NCBI GenBank assembly: GCA_037045055.1
Contig: JBAOHJ010000001.1
Location: 496,001 to 560,000 of the forward strand
Direction: 5' to 3'
DNA length: 64,000 nucleotides
Origin: Phosphoribacter sp037045055
GTDB lineage: Bacteria; Actinomycetota; Actinomycetes; Actinomycetales; Dermatophilaceae
Of this stretch, positions 19,127-27,252 are shown piece by piece. The position numbers were made by a program, and so were the translations under genes. How positions within the stretch are numbered: position 1 is the first letter of the stretch; each line of letters starts with the position of its first letter. The notes below the pieces were generated by a model. That model worked only from the letters and a program-made list of their open reading frames with translations, was not told the origin of the DNA and did not search any database.

Positions 19127-20113
19127 TCAGTCGAGCATGTCCGGGGTGAGGCTGGCCTCGGTGCCCGGCAGGCCCAGCTCCACGGCGCGCTTGTCGGCCA
19201 TGGCGAGCAGCCGCCGGATCCGCCCCGCCACGGCGTCCTTGGTCATCGGCGGGTCGGCCAGCTGGCCCAGCTCCTCGAGGGAGGCCTGCTTGTGCGCCAG
19301 CCGCAACGCCCCGGCCTCTCGCAGATGGTCGGGGACCTGCTCGCCGAGGATCTCCAGGGCGCGCTCGACCCGGGCGCCGGCGGCCACGGCGGCACGCGCG
19401 GACCGGCGCAGGTTGGCGTCGTCGAAGTTGGCCAGGCGGTTGGCGGTGGCCCGGACCTCGCGACGCATCCGCCGCTCCTCCCAGGCCAGCACCGCGTCGT
19501 GGGCGCCGAGCCGGGTGAGCATCGCGGCGATGGCATCGCCGTCGCGGATGACCACGCGGTCGACCCCGCGCACCTCCCGGGCCTTGGCCGCCACGCCGAG
19601 CCGTCGGGCGGCCCCGACCAGGGCCAGGGCGGCCTCCGGGCCGGGGCAGGTGACCTCCAGGGCGCTGGAACGGCCCGGCTCGGTGAGCGATCCGTGGGCG
19701 AGGAAGGCCCCCCGCCAGGCCGCCTCGGCGTCGCAGGCGCCGGCGCTGACCACCTTGGGGGGCAGCCCGCGCACCGGCCGGCCGCGGGTGTCCACCAGCC
19801 CGGTCTGGCGGGCCAGGGTGGCCCCCTCCTCGACGACCCGCACGACGTAGCGGCTGCCCCGGCGCAACCCACCGGCGGACATGACGAGGACCTCGCAGCG
19901 GTGGCCGTACACCTCGCCGACGTCCCGGCGCAGCCGCCGGGCCGCGTTGGCCGTGTCCAGCTCGGCCTCGACGACGATCTGGCCGCCGACGATGTGCAGG
20001 CCTCCGGCGAAGCGGATCGTCGCGGAGACCTCCGCCTTGCGACAGCACGGCTTGGTCACGTCGAGCCGGCTGAGCTCGTCCTTGACCTTCGCGGTCATCG
20101 CCATCGCGGTCAC
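19127..20113 (-). CDS. whiA: Sporulation/septation transcription factor WhiA
   Basis: WhiA combines a homing-endonuclease-like fold with a C-terminal helix-turn-helix and controls cell division genes in actinobacteria. The 328-residue form begins at GTG 20113, chosen for the GAGGTGAGGG ribosome-binding site just upstream. Internal ATGs at 20104 and 20098 would give the shorter N terminus MTAKVKDELSRL usual in the family. Hallmarks are RFAGGLHIVGG, WRGAFLAHGSLTEPGR, NRLANFDDANLRRS and the C-terminal PMTKDAVAGRIRRLL. It sits downstream of yvcK and rapZ as in most Gram-positive bacteria. Confidence 0.93.
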   Translation of the reverse strand: MTAMAMTAKVKDELSRLDVTKPCCRKAEVSATIRFAGGLHIVGGQIVVEAELDTANAARRLRRDVGEVYGHRCEVLVMSAGGLRRGSRYVVRVVEEGATLARQTGLVDTRGRPVRGLPPKVVSAGACDAEAAWRGAFLAHGSLTEPGRSSALEVTCPGPEAALALVGAARRLGVAAKAREVRGVDRVVIRDGDAIAAMLTRLGAHDAVLAWEERRMRREVRATANRLANFDDANLRRSARAAVAAGARVERALEILGEQVPDHLREAGALRLAHKQASLEELGQLADPPMTKDAVAGRIRRLLAMADKRAVELGLPGTEASLTPDMLD

Positions 20114-20174
20114 TGCCCTCACCTCGGTGCCGCGTCTCGTGACGGATGTCGCCCCCTGGCGAACGCGGCGCGCC

Positions 20175-20180
20175 AGCCTA
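20175..20180 (-). promoter_or_regulatory. Possible -10 element (TAGGCT) for whiA
   Basis: TAGGCT on the minus strand overlaps the yvcK stop codon and would give whiA its own transcript with a leader of about 55 bases. It matches the -10 sequence used by several genes here; no -35 was identified. Confidence 0.4.
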
Positions 20181-21115
20181 ACCGATGAGGTCTCGGTATG
20201 CCGCGGCCAGGCGCAGCGAATCGTGCTGACCGGGCCGTCCGTGCGCCGAGACGTCGCTGACGACCATGCGGGCCCCCATCGCCGCAGCGGCGGCGGCGAT
20301 CTCGGCCTCGTCGTCCAAGACCCGGGGGTCGGCCAGGACGGCATACAGGCGCAGCTCCGGCGCGTGCCGGGCGAGCGCCTCGAGGTGGTCGACGGCCCGG
20401 AATCCCCGCGTCTCGTCGGTGTGGACCTCGACGTTGAGGTTGAGCACGATGCGGGCCTGGGTGCGGGCCAGGGCCTGGCGAAGCTCGGGGACGAGCACGT
20501 GCAGCAGCACCGAGGTGAACCACGACCCGGGGCCGAGGAGCACCCAGTCGGCGCGCAGCACCGCGTCGACGGTCTCGACGCAGCAGGGCGGGTCGGGGGG
20601 AGGATCCGCACCGACTGGACCCGACCCGCGGTGGAGGCGACCAGGTGCTGGCCCCGGACCGTGGACAGGTCCTGCGGGCGGGCCGGGTCGGCGCCGAGGA
20701 CCTGCGCCTCGACCTGCAACGGGACCGCCGCCATCGGCAGCACTCGACCCCGGGCGTTGAGCAGCCCGCCGACGAGGTCGAGGCCCGCCACGGTGTCGCC
20801 GAGCAGCTCCCAGATCGAGACGATGAGCAGGTTGCCCAGGGCGTGCCCGGCCAACTGGCCCTCGCCCCGGAACCGGTGCTGCAGGACGTCCCGCCAGGTG
20901 TGCCCCCATTCGCTGTCGTCGCACAGCGCCGACAGGGCCATCCGCAGGTCACCGGGGGGCAGCACGTCGAACTCCCGGCGCAACCGACCGGAGGACCCGC
21001 CGTCGTCGGCCACGGTGACGATCGCGGTGATGTCGTCGGTGACCAGCCGCAGGGCGGCCAGCGACACCGCCAGCCCGTGACCCCCGCCCAGCGCGACGAC
21101 CTTGGCGCGGCTCAC
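20178..21115 (-). pseudogene. yvcK: YvcK-family protein gene interrupted by a -1 frameshift
   Basis: YvcK/CofD-like proteins support growth on gluconeogenic carbon and cell-wall synthesis. From GTG 21115 the frame reads VVALGGGHGLAVSLAAL, TVADDGGSSGRLR and PPGDLRMALSAL to about residue 173. The homologous sequence then continues in another frame (ETVDAVLRADW, LLGPGSWFTSVL, LNLNVEVHTDE) to TAG 20178. The switch lies at the six-G run 20595-20600; a seventh G would restore one frame of 312 residues. Both halves keep conserved sequence, so this is a recent mutation, a phase-variable tract or a sequencing error. The start overlaps the rapZ stop. Confidence 0.85.
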
Positions 21116-22038
21116 TCTCGCCCCAGATCCCGGTGGACGAGGAAGGTGTCGACCCGCGGACCGCCCAGCCGGTCGGCGAGGGCCTGCGCCATGGCGACCG
21201 AGCGGTGCTTGCCGCCGGTGCACCCCACGGCGATGGTGGCGTAGCGGCGCCCCTCGGCGAGGTAGCCGGTGACGACCGGAGCGAGGGCGTCGACCACGCG
21301 GTCGAGGAACTCGGTGGCCCCCCGATGGCCCAGGACGTAGGCCGCGACCGTCGGGTCCTGCCCGGTCAGGGGCCGCAGCTGCGCGATCCAGAACGGGTTG
21401 GGCAGGAAGCGCATGTCGAAGACGAAGTCGGCGTCCAGCGGCACGCCGTACTTGAAGCCGAAGGACATCACCGCGATCCGCACCCGGGTGCCCGAGGCGA
21501 CGTTGACCAGTGCGGTGACCTTGGCGGTGAGCTGGTGCACGTTGAGCCCGGAGGTGTCCACGATGAGGTCCGCGACCGAGCGCAGGTCCGACATCAGCTC
21601 ACGCTCGGCGGCGATGCCGTCCAGCAGGCGACCCTCACCTTGCATCGGATGGGGTCGCCGGACGCTCTCGAAGCGGCGGACCAGGGACTCGTCGGTCGCG
21701 TCGAGGAAGACGAACACGGGTCGCTCCGGGCCGGCACGCAGGGCCTCGAGCATCCCGGAGAACTCCTGCGCAAAGGCCCGCGAACGCGCGTCGATGACGA
21801 CCGCGAGCCGCAGCCTCCCGTCCTCGCCGAGGGGGGTCGCCTGGCGCAGTCGTTGCAGGTCCCCGAGCAGCTGCGGCGGCAGGTTGTCCACGACGTACCA
21901 CCCGAGGTCCTCGAGGACCTTGGCGGCCGTGGACCGCCCGGCCCCACTCATCCCGGTCAGCACGAGCATCGGGGCGGACTCGATGAGCGCGTCGGTGACT
22001 CCCCCAGCCGGCTCGGGCGGCGGCGAACCCTCGGACAC
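21112..22038 (-). CDS. rapZ: RapZ/YvcJ-family P-loop nucleotide-binding protein
   Basis: This 308-residue protein belongs to the family of the E. coli RNase adapter RapZ. In actinobacteria its substrate is less clear. The N-terminal P-loop reads GMSGAGRST, with Arg in place of the usual Lys as is common in actinobacterial members. It is followed by LGWYVVDNLPP. The C-terminal region has the conserved FGFKYGVPLDADFVFD and IGCTGGKHRSV-type (VGCTGGKHRSVAMA) motifs. It is coupled to yvcK by a GTGA overlap and lies 42 bases after uvrC. Confidence 0.93.
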   Translation of the reverse strand: MSEGSPPPEPAGGVTDALIESAPMLVLTGMSGAGRSTAAKVLEDLGWYVVDNLPPQLLGDLQRLRQATPLGEDGRLRLAVVIDARSRAFAQEFSGMLEALRAGPERPVFVFLDATDESLVRRFESVRRPHPMQGEGRLLDGIAAERELMSDLRSVADLIVDTSGLNVHQLTAKVTALVNVASGTRVRIAVMSFGFKYGVPLDADFVFDMRFLPNPFWIAQLRPLTGQDPTVAAYVLGHRGATEFLDRVVDALAPVVTGYLAEGRRYATIAVGCTGGKHRSVAMAQALADRLGGPRVDTFLVHRDLGRE

Positions 22039-22079
22039 CGGGGACCTCCTCTGCGGCGACGACGACCTCGACGATGCGG

Positions 22080-24113
22080 TCAGTGCAGGATCTCTCCTGT
22101 GGTCACGTTAACGCCGGCACTCGCGCTCGACGCGCCGGCCAGGGCGTCGCGGATGCTCACCGCCAGCGCCGGACCGATCCCCGGGACCTGCTGCAGCTGC
22201 TCGACGCTGGCCGTGCGCAGCGTCTTCACCGAGCCGAAGGCGCGCAGCAGGGCTCGGCGCCGGGCCGCCCCCAGACCCGGTATGCCGTCCAGCGCCGAGG
22301 CGGTCATCGCCGAGGACCGTCGCTGTCGGTGGAAGGTCAGGGCGAACCGGTGCGCCTCGTCGCGGACCCGCTGCAACAGGTAGAGGCCCTCGCTGGCCCG
22401 AGGCAGCACCACCGGGTGCTGCGCACCGGGCAGCCAGGCCTCCTCCAGCCGCTTGGCCAGTCCGACCAGCCCGACGTCCTCGACGCCCAACTCGGCCAGC
22501 ACGCCCGCCGCCGCGTTGACCTGCGGCAGCCCACCGTCGACGACGAGCAGGCTCGGCGCGTAGGCGAACGCCCGAGGCCCCCCAGCGGACCGGTCGGCGC
22601 CGCCGTCCTCGGTGGGGCCGGGGCCGTCCGCCGCCACGCCGGCCGCGCGGGCATCCAGCAGTCGGCGGAACCGGCGGGTGAGCACCTCGCGCATCGCCGC
22701 GGTGTCGTCCACCTGGACCGCGGGCGCGTCCCGCCCGGGCGAGGGCGGGTCCGCCGGGCCGGTGGCGGCCGGGCCCGTCGACGTGCCGGCCTCGCCGCGC
22801 ACGACGAACCGGCGGTACTCCGACTTGCGCGCCAGGCCGTCCTCGAACACGACCATGGACCCGACGACCTGGGTGCCCTGGACGTGGCTGATGTCGAAGC
22901 ACTCGATGCGCAGCGGCGCGGCGGGCAGCTCGAGGGCGTCCTGGAGCTGCTGCAGGGCCTGGCCGCGGGCGGTGAGGTCACCGGCCCGGGTGAGCTTGTG
23001 CCGGGCCAGGGACTGCCGGGCGTTGAGCCGCACGGTGTCCATGAGGGCACGCTTGTCGCCGCGGCGCGGGACGCGCACCTGCACCGCCGCGCCGCGGATG
23101 CCGCTGAGCCAGACCGCGAGGGCGGCGGGGTCCGGCGGCAGGGTCGGGACGAGGACCTCGCGGGGCACCGCCTCGGCGCCCTGGTCGCCGTAGACCTGCT
23201 GCAGCAGGTGCTCGACCAGGGCCGGGGTGTCCTCGCTCTGCGTCTCGACGACCCAGCCGCGCTGGCCGCGCACCCGCCCGGCGCGCACGTGGAAGACCTG
23301 CACCGCAGCCTCGAGCTCGTCCTCGGCCAGCGCGAACACGTCGGCGTCGGTGGCGTCGCCGAGGACCACCGCGTTCTTCTCCAGCGCGCGAGTCAGCGCC
23401 TGCAGGTCGTCGCGCAGTCCGGCGGCCCGCTCGAAGTCCAGGTCGGCCGCCGCGGCGTGCATGGCCCGTTCGGTGCGCCGGACGAACCTCGACGTGTTGC
23501 CGGCCATGAAGTCGCAGAACTCCTCGGCGATCTGGCGGTGCTGTTGGGCGTCGACTCGGCCGACGCACGGCGCCGAGCACTTGTCGATGTACCCGAGCAG
23601 GCATGGTCGACCGCTCTGGGCGGCCCGGTTGAACACCCCGAGGCTGCAGGTGCGCAGCGGGAACACCCGCAACAGCAGGTCGAGGGTTTCGCGGATGGCC
23701 CAGGCGTGCGAGTACGGCCCGAAATAGCGAGTGCCCTTGCGCTTGGCCCCGCGCATGACCTGGGCACGGGGGAACTGCTCGCCCAGGGTCACCGCGAGGA
23801 AGGGATAGGACTTGTCGTCGCGGTAGCGGACGTTGAACCGCGGGTCGAACTCCTTGATCCAGCTGTACTCCAGCTGCAGGGCCTCGACCTCGGTGGACAC
23901 CACGGTCCACTCCACGCTCGCGCCCGTCGCGAGCATCGTCGCCGTGCGCGGGTGCAGGGCGGCGGGGTCCTGGAAGTACGACGAGACCCGAGGACGCAGC
24001 GACTTGGCCTTGCCGACGTAGATGACCCGACCCGCCTCGTCACGGAAACGGTAGACCCCCGGGTCCAGGGGGATCTGCCCCGGTGCGGGGCGGTAGGTCG
24101 ACGGGTCGGCCAC
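22080..24113 (-). CDS. uvrC: Excinuclease ABC subunit C
   Basis: UvrC makes both incisions in nucleotide excision repair. The 677-residue protein has an N-terminal GIY-YIG domain (PGVYRF, VIYVGKA, about 17-95) and a UVR domain near residue 210 for UvrB contact. An RNase H-like endonuclease domain (IECFDISH, LLVVDGG, about 400-560) and C-terminal helix-hairpin-helix motifs (PGLGAARRRALL, PGIGPALA) follow. The GTG start is fixed by TAGAGT six bases upstream. The region around residues 425-515 holds two low-complexity insertions rich in Gly, Pro and Ala. Confidence 0.95.
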   Translation of the reverse strand: MADPSTYRPAPGQIPLDPGVYRFRDEAGRVIYVGKAKSLRPRVSSYFQDPAALHPRTATMLATGASVEWTVVSTEVEALQLEYSWIKEFDPRFNVRYRDDKSYPFLAVTLGEQFPRAQVMRGAKRKGTRYFGPYSHAWAIRETLDLLLRVFPLRTCSLGVFNRAAQSGRPCLLGYIDKCSAPCVGRVDAQQHRQIAEEFCDFMAGNTSRFVRRTERAMHAAAADLDFERAAGLRDDLQALTRALEKNAVVLGDATDADVFALAEDELEAAVQVFHVRAGRVRGQRGWVVETQSEDTPALVEHLLQQVYGDQGAEAVPREVLVPTLPPDPAALAVWLSGIRGAAVQVRVPRRGDKRALMDTVRLNARQSLARHKLTRAGDLTARGQALQQLQDALELPAAPLRIECFDISHVQGTQVVGSMVVFEDGLARKSEYRRFVVRGEAGTSTGPAATGPADPPSPGRDAPAVQVDDTAAMREVLTRRFRRLLDARAAGVAADGPGPTEDGGADRSAGGPRAFAYAPSLLVVDGGLPQVNAAAGVLAELGVEDVGLVGLAKRLEEAWLPGAQHPVVLPRASEGLYLLQRVRDEAHRFALTFHRQRRSSAMTASALDGIPGLGAARRRALLRAFGSVKTLRTASVEQLQQVPGIGPALAVSIRDALAGASSASAGVNVTTGEILH

Positions 24114-24119
24114 GACCCC

Positions 24120-24125
24120 ACTCTA
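24120..24125 (-). promoter_or_regulatory. -10 element (TAGAGT) for uvrC, leaderless
   Basis: On the minus strand TAGAGT ends six bases before GTG 24113. No ribosome-binding site intervenes, so the transcript should begin at or next to the start codon. Confidence 0.6.
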
Positions 24126-24142
24126 GGAGCGGGCGGCGACGG

Positions 24143-24607
24143 TCAGCTCACGACGAGGTTGGACCCGGACTCGGAGACCTTCTTGGGGGTCAGCCCCGAC
24201 TTGGCCGGGCCGGCGGTCACCGCCCCGCTGGTGGCGTCGAAGGCCGACCCGTGACAGGCACAGGTGATCCGCCCGCCGGAGACCCCGCTGACCAGGCAGC
24301 CCTGGTGCGGGCACACCGCGCTGAACGCGGTGTACGAGCCGGCAGTGGGCTGGGTGACGACGATCTGGCCCGAGACCTTGCCGCCGCCGACCGGCACGTC
24401 GGCTTTGGCGACGGTCGTGCCTGCCGCCGGGGAGGCCGCGGTGGTGGGGCCGGCGGACGTCGCCGAGCCGGCCGCCGCGGTGGCGCCGGTCGAGGGGGTC
24501 GACGAGGTCGACGAGCCGCACGCGGCGAGGGCGCCGGCGCCGGCCACCGCGGCACCGGCCGCGCCGGCGCTACGCAGGACGTCGCGGCGAGGGATGTTCT
24601 GGGTCAT
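24143..24607 (-). CDS. Tat-exported Rieske [2Fe-2S] lipoprotein
   Basis: This 154-residue protein begins with a twin-arginine signal (PRRDVLRSAG) that ends in a lipobox, LAAC. A Thr/Ser/Ala-rich linker (about 35-70) leads to a Rieske domain. The cluster ligands are visible: CPHQGC at residues 99-104 and CACHGSAF from residue 116. It should be folded with its cluster in the cytoplasm, exported by Tat and anchored outside. No cytochrome bc partner is adjacent, so its electron-transfer partner is unknown. It ends 18 bases before the uvrC promoter. Confidence 0.9.
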   Translation of the reverse strand: MTQNIPRRDVLRSAGAAGAAVAGAGALAACGSSTSSTPSTGATAAAGSATSAGPTTAASPAAGTTVAKADVPVGGGKVSGQIVVTQPTAGSYTAFSAVCPHQGCLVSGVSGGRITCACHGSAFDATSGAVTAGPAKSGLTPKKVSESGSNLVVS

Positions 24608-24972
24608 GTCAGGTGCCTGCCTGCTCGGGTAGTTGACGAGGCAATAATGCCCGGTATGCCGCCCGGGTGCCACCCGGCACGCCACGGTGTGCCGCCGGCG
24701 GTGATCGCCTCGCCCACGGCACACCGTGGCCCGGCCCGCGCGTGACCTGGGACCACGGGTCGTCCGGTCTGCGGGCGGCATACCGCGTGGTCTTGCGCGA
24801 ATCGTCCCCTGTTGCGCGACATTGCCATGTCGGCGGCATAACGACACGAAAACAAACCTCGCCTCGGGGGAGGACAGGCGCACTCCGCTCCTCTACTCTG
24901 CCCTCTAGCTCGCGGTCGTCGCGGGGGTCCGGCACCGGGGAGTGCCCGGACGACGAAACCACAGGAGGAACT
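24608..24972. other. 365-base intergenic region between divergent Rieske and transporter genes
   Basis: It holds GTATGCC-type words near 24653 and 24774, with a close variant near 24834. There is a perfect 14-bp inverted repeat (listed separately) and two direct copies of TTGCGCGA (24793-24800 and 24812-24819, 19 bases from start to start). The repeats could be operator half-sites for the amino-acid transporter; that is inference. AGGAGG at 24963-24968 is the ribosome-binding site of the next gene. No convincing coding sequence was seen. Confidence 0.6.
24681..24730. repeat. Perfect 14-bp inverted repeat with 22-base spacer
   Basis: GCCACGGTGTGCCG at 24681-24694 is matched by its exact reverse complement at 24717-24730. 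It lies between divergent promoters, about 240 bases before the substrate-binding gene. It may be a regulator site or form a cruciform or hairpin. Confidence 0.8.
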
Positions 24973-26202
24973 GTGCAACAGCGTTCCATCGTGCGCCTCG
25001 GCGTACCCCTCGCCGTCACCGCGCTCGCGGTCTCCGCATGCGGCAGCCGCAGCGACACCCCTGCGAGCACCGGCGGCGCCGCGGCCACCAAGACCGTGAA
25101 GATCGGCGTCATCGCCCCGCTGTCCGGAGGCCTGTCGGCGCTCGGGCTGGGCATCCAGCACTCCGTCGAGCTGGCCGTGAAGCAGGCCAACGACAAGAAC
25201 GCGATCCCGGGCTGGAAGATCGAGGTCGCCGCCAAGGACGACGAGGCCAAGCCCGACGTGGGCAAGACCGCCGCCGGCCTGCTCAAGGACGACCCGGCGG
25301 TCGCCGGCGTCGTCGGCACGCTCAACTCGGGGGTCGCCCAGCAGACCCAGCCGATCCTCAACGCCGCGAAGATCGTCCAGGTCTCGCCGGCGAACACCAA
25401 CCCGTCGCTGACCATCGGGCCGGACGCCAACGCGAAGAAGCGGCAGTACGCCAACTACTACCGCACCTGCACCACCGACGCGATCCAGGGCCCGTTCGCG
25501 GCTCGCTACCTGCTGGCCCAGGGGATCAAGAAGGTCGCGACGATCCACGACAAGCAGACCTACGGGCAGGGCCTCGTGGCCGCCTTCGCCGCCGAGTTCA
25601 CCAAGGGCGGCGGCGAAATCACCAAGGCCGAGACGATCACGACGAAGAACAACGGCGGCAACAACGACTTCTCCACGGTGATCTCCGCGGTCAAGCCGAC
25701 CGGCCCACAGGCGGTCTACTACGGCGGGCAGTACGACGAGGCCGGGCTGCTCACCGCGCAGATGAAGGACAACGGGCTCAACGTCCCGCTCATGGGCGGC
25801 GACGGCATCTTCGACCCCGAGTACATCAAGCTGTCGGCCAACAAGGCCAACGGCGACTACGCGACCTCGGTCGGCGCGCCCACGGACAGCACCGCGGCCG
25901 GCAAGACCTTCCTCGCCGACTACGAGAAGGCCGGCTTCAAGGAGCCGTCGGCGGCCTACGGCGGATACTCCTACGACGCGGCCAACGCGATCATCGAGGC
26001 GCTCAAGGTCACCCTCAAGGACGCCAAGGACGTCGCCTCGGTGCGCGAGGCCACGATGACCCAGGTCGGCAAGGTCAGCTTCGACGGCGTCACCGGCAAG
26101 GTCGCCTTCGACGAGTACGGCGACACGACGAGCAAGGTCCTCACGGCTTACAAGGTCGAGGGTGGCAAGTGGGTCGCCGCCAAGACGGACACCTTCCAGT
26201 GA
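24973..26202 (+). CDS. livK: Branched-chain amino-acid ABC transporter substrate-binding lipoprotein
   Basis: This 409-residue periplasmic-binding-type protein (type 1 fold) captures substrate outside the membrane for the LivHMGF complex. A signal peptide ends in the lipobox VSAC near residue 22. The mature protein starts with the family pattern KIGVIAPLSGGLSALG and continues with VVGTLNSGVAQQ and the DGIFDPEYIK region. GTG 24973 follows a strong AGGAGG. A long hairpin separates it from livH, as expected where binding protein must exceed permease. Substrate is probably Leu/Ile/Val, but amides or urea cannot be excluded. Confidence 0.88.
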   Translation: MQQRSIVRLGVPLAVTALAVSACGSRSDTPASTGGAAATKTVKIGVIAPLSGGLSALGLGIQHSVELAVKQANDKNAIPGWKIEVAAKDDEAKPDVGKTAAGLLKDDPAVAGVVGTLNSGVAQQTQPILNAAKIVQVSPANTNPSLTIGPDANAKKRQYANYYRTCTTDAIQGPFAARYLLAQGIKKVATIHDKQTYGQGLVAAFAAEFTKGGGEITKAETITTKNNGGNNDFSTVISAVKPTGPQAVYYGGQYDEAGLLTAQMKDNGLNVPLMGGDGIFDPEYIKLSANKANGDYATSVGAPTDSTAAGKTFLADYEKAGFKEPSAAYGGYSYDAANAIIEALKVTLKDAKDVASVREATMTQVGKVSFDGVTGKVAFDEYGDTTSKVLTAYKVEGGKWVAAKTDTFQ

Positions 26203-26226
26203 CCGAGCACTGACCCCACGGGCAGG

Positions 26227-26267
26227 ACAGGCGCAGGGGCGGGCAGCACGCCCGTCCCTGCGCCTGT
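26227..26267 (+). terminator. 18-bp stem hairpin between the binding-protein gene and livH
   Basis: Bases 26227-26244 pair with 26250-26267 over 18 positions with one G-U pair and a 5-base loop. No U-tract follows, as is usual in actinobacteria. A second 8-bp stem (26276-26283 with 26289-26296) follows. Partial termination or 3'-end protection here would give more binding protein than permease. Confidence 0.8.
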
Positions 26268-26328
26268 GCCCGATCCCCCGACCGGTCCGGTCGGGGCTCG
26301 CCGACCCGCCGACGCGCTCGAGGTGACC

Positions 26329-27252
26329 ATGGACCTGTTCCTCCAACAGCTGACCAACGGCATCGCCCTGGGGTCGCTCTACGCCCTCATCGCGGTGGGC
26401 TACACCGTGGTCTACGGCATCGTCCAGCTGATCAACTTCGCTCACGGCGAGGTCTTCATGATCGGGGCGTTCGGGGGGCTGGCGACCTGGTCGGTCTTCT
26501 TCGACGGCAACACCAGCGTCTGGGTGCTGCCGGTCATGCTCCTCGGGGCGGTGCTCTCGGCCCTGGTCGTCGCCATCGTCATGGAGCGGGTCGCCTACCG
26601 TCCGCTGCGCAACGCCCCTCGGCTGGCCCCGCTGATCACCGCCATCGGCGTCTCGGTCTTCCTGCAGGAGGCGGTGCGGCTGTTCTACCCCGGGGCCAAG
26701 AGCCCGCTGGCGTTCCCGCCCATCCAGATCGTCACCGGCGAGGCCCTCACCCTCGGCGGGGTGACGATCCGCCGGTCGGCTCTGTTCACCATCGGGGCGC
26801 TGCTGGTGTGCTCGGCGCTGCTGTGGTGGTTCATCAACCGGACCAAGATGGGCCGCGGCATGCAGGCGGTGTCCCAGGACCCCGACACCGCTCGTCTCAT
26901 GGGCATCGACGTCGACAAGATCATCGTCGTCGCCTTCGCCCTCGGGGCCGTGCTCGCCGGGATCGCCGGGGTCGCCCAAGGCCTGCAGACCAACGGGGTC
27001 AACTTCTTCATGGGCTTCACCGCCGGGCTCAAGGCCTTCACCGCCGCGGTCCTCGGCGGCATCGGCAACGTGGCCGGCGCGGTGTTCGGCGGGCTCGTGC
27101 TCGGCGTCGCCGAGTCGCTGGCGACCCAGTTCGTCCCGGGGGCGTTCGGCGGCACCGCGTGGAAGGACGTCTGGGCCTTCGTCCTGCTCATCCTCGTGCT
27201 CGTCTTTCGCCCGCAGGGCCTGCTGGGCGCCCGGGTGGTGGACCGCGCATGA
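26329..27252 (+). CDS. livH: Branched-chain amino-acid ABC transporter permease LivH
   Basis: This 307-residue permease has about eight membrane segments and the family start LTNGIALGSLYALIAVGYTVVYG followed by NFAHGEVFM. The cytoplasmic coupling loop near SQDPDTARLMGID contacts the ATPases. ATG 26329 has GAGGTG five bases upstream. Its stop overlaps livM (ATGA), so the two membrane subunits are coupled. It forms the channel with LivM, driven by LivG and LivF. Confidence 0.93.
   Translation: MDLFLQQLTNGIALGSLYALIAVGYTVVYGIVQLINFAHGEVFMIGAFGGLATWSVFFDGNTSVWVLPVMLLGAVLSALVVAIVMERVAYRPLRNAPRLAPLITAIGVSVFLQEAVRLFYPGAKSPLAFPPIQIVTGEALTLGGVTIRRSALFTIGALLVCSALLWWFINRTKMGRGMQAVSQDPDTARLMGIDVDKIIVVAFALGAVLAGIAGVAQGLQTNGVNFFMGFTAGLKAFTAAVLGGIGNVAGAVFGGLVLGVAESLATQFVPGAFGGTAWKDVWAFVLLILVLVFRPQGLLGARVVDRA

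Noticed and set aside
19127..21223. A continuous 698-codon minus-strand frame that looks like a YvcK-WhiA fusion
   Set aside because: Its middle part is out-of-frame translation of the yvcK 3' half. The fusion appears only because the yvcK frameshift joins the whiA frame. The two genes are separate, with a ribosome-binding site before whiA.
24836..24856. Possible GlnR box (ATAAC-N6-AAAAC) before the amino-acid importer
   Set aside because: Each half differs from the GTnAC/GaAAC pattern and only one pair is present. Too weak to annotate.
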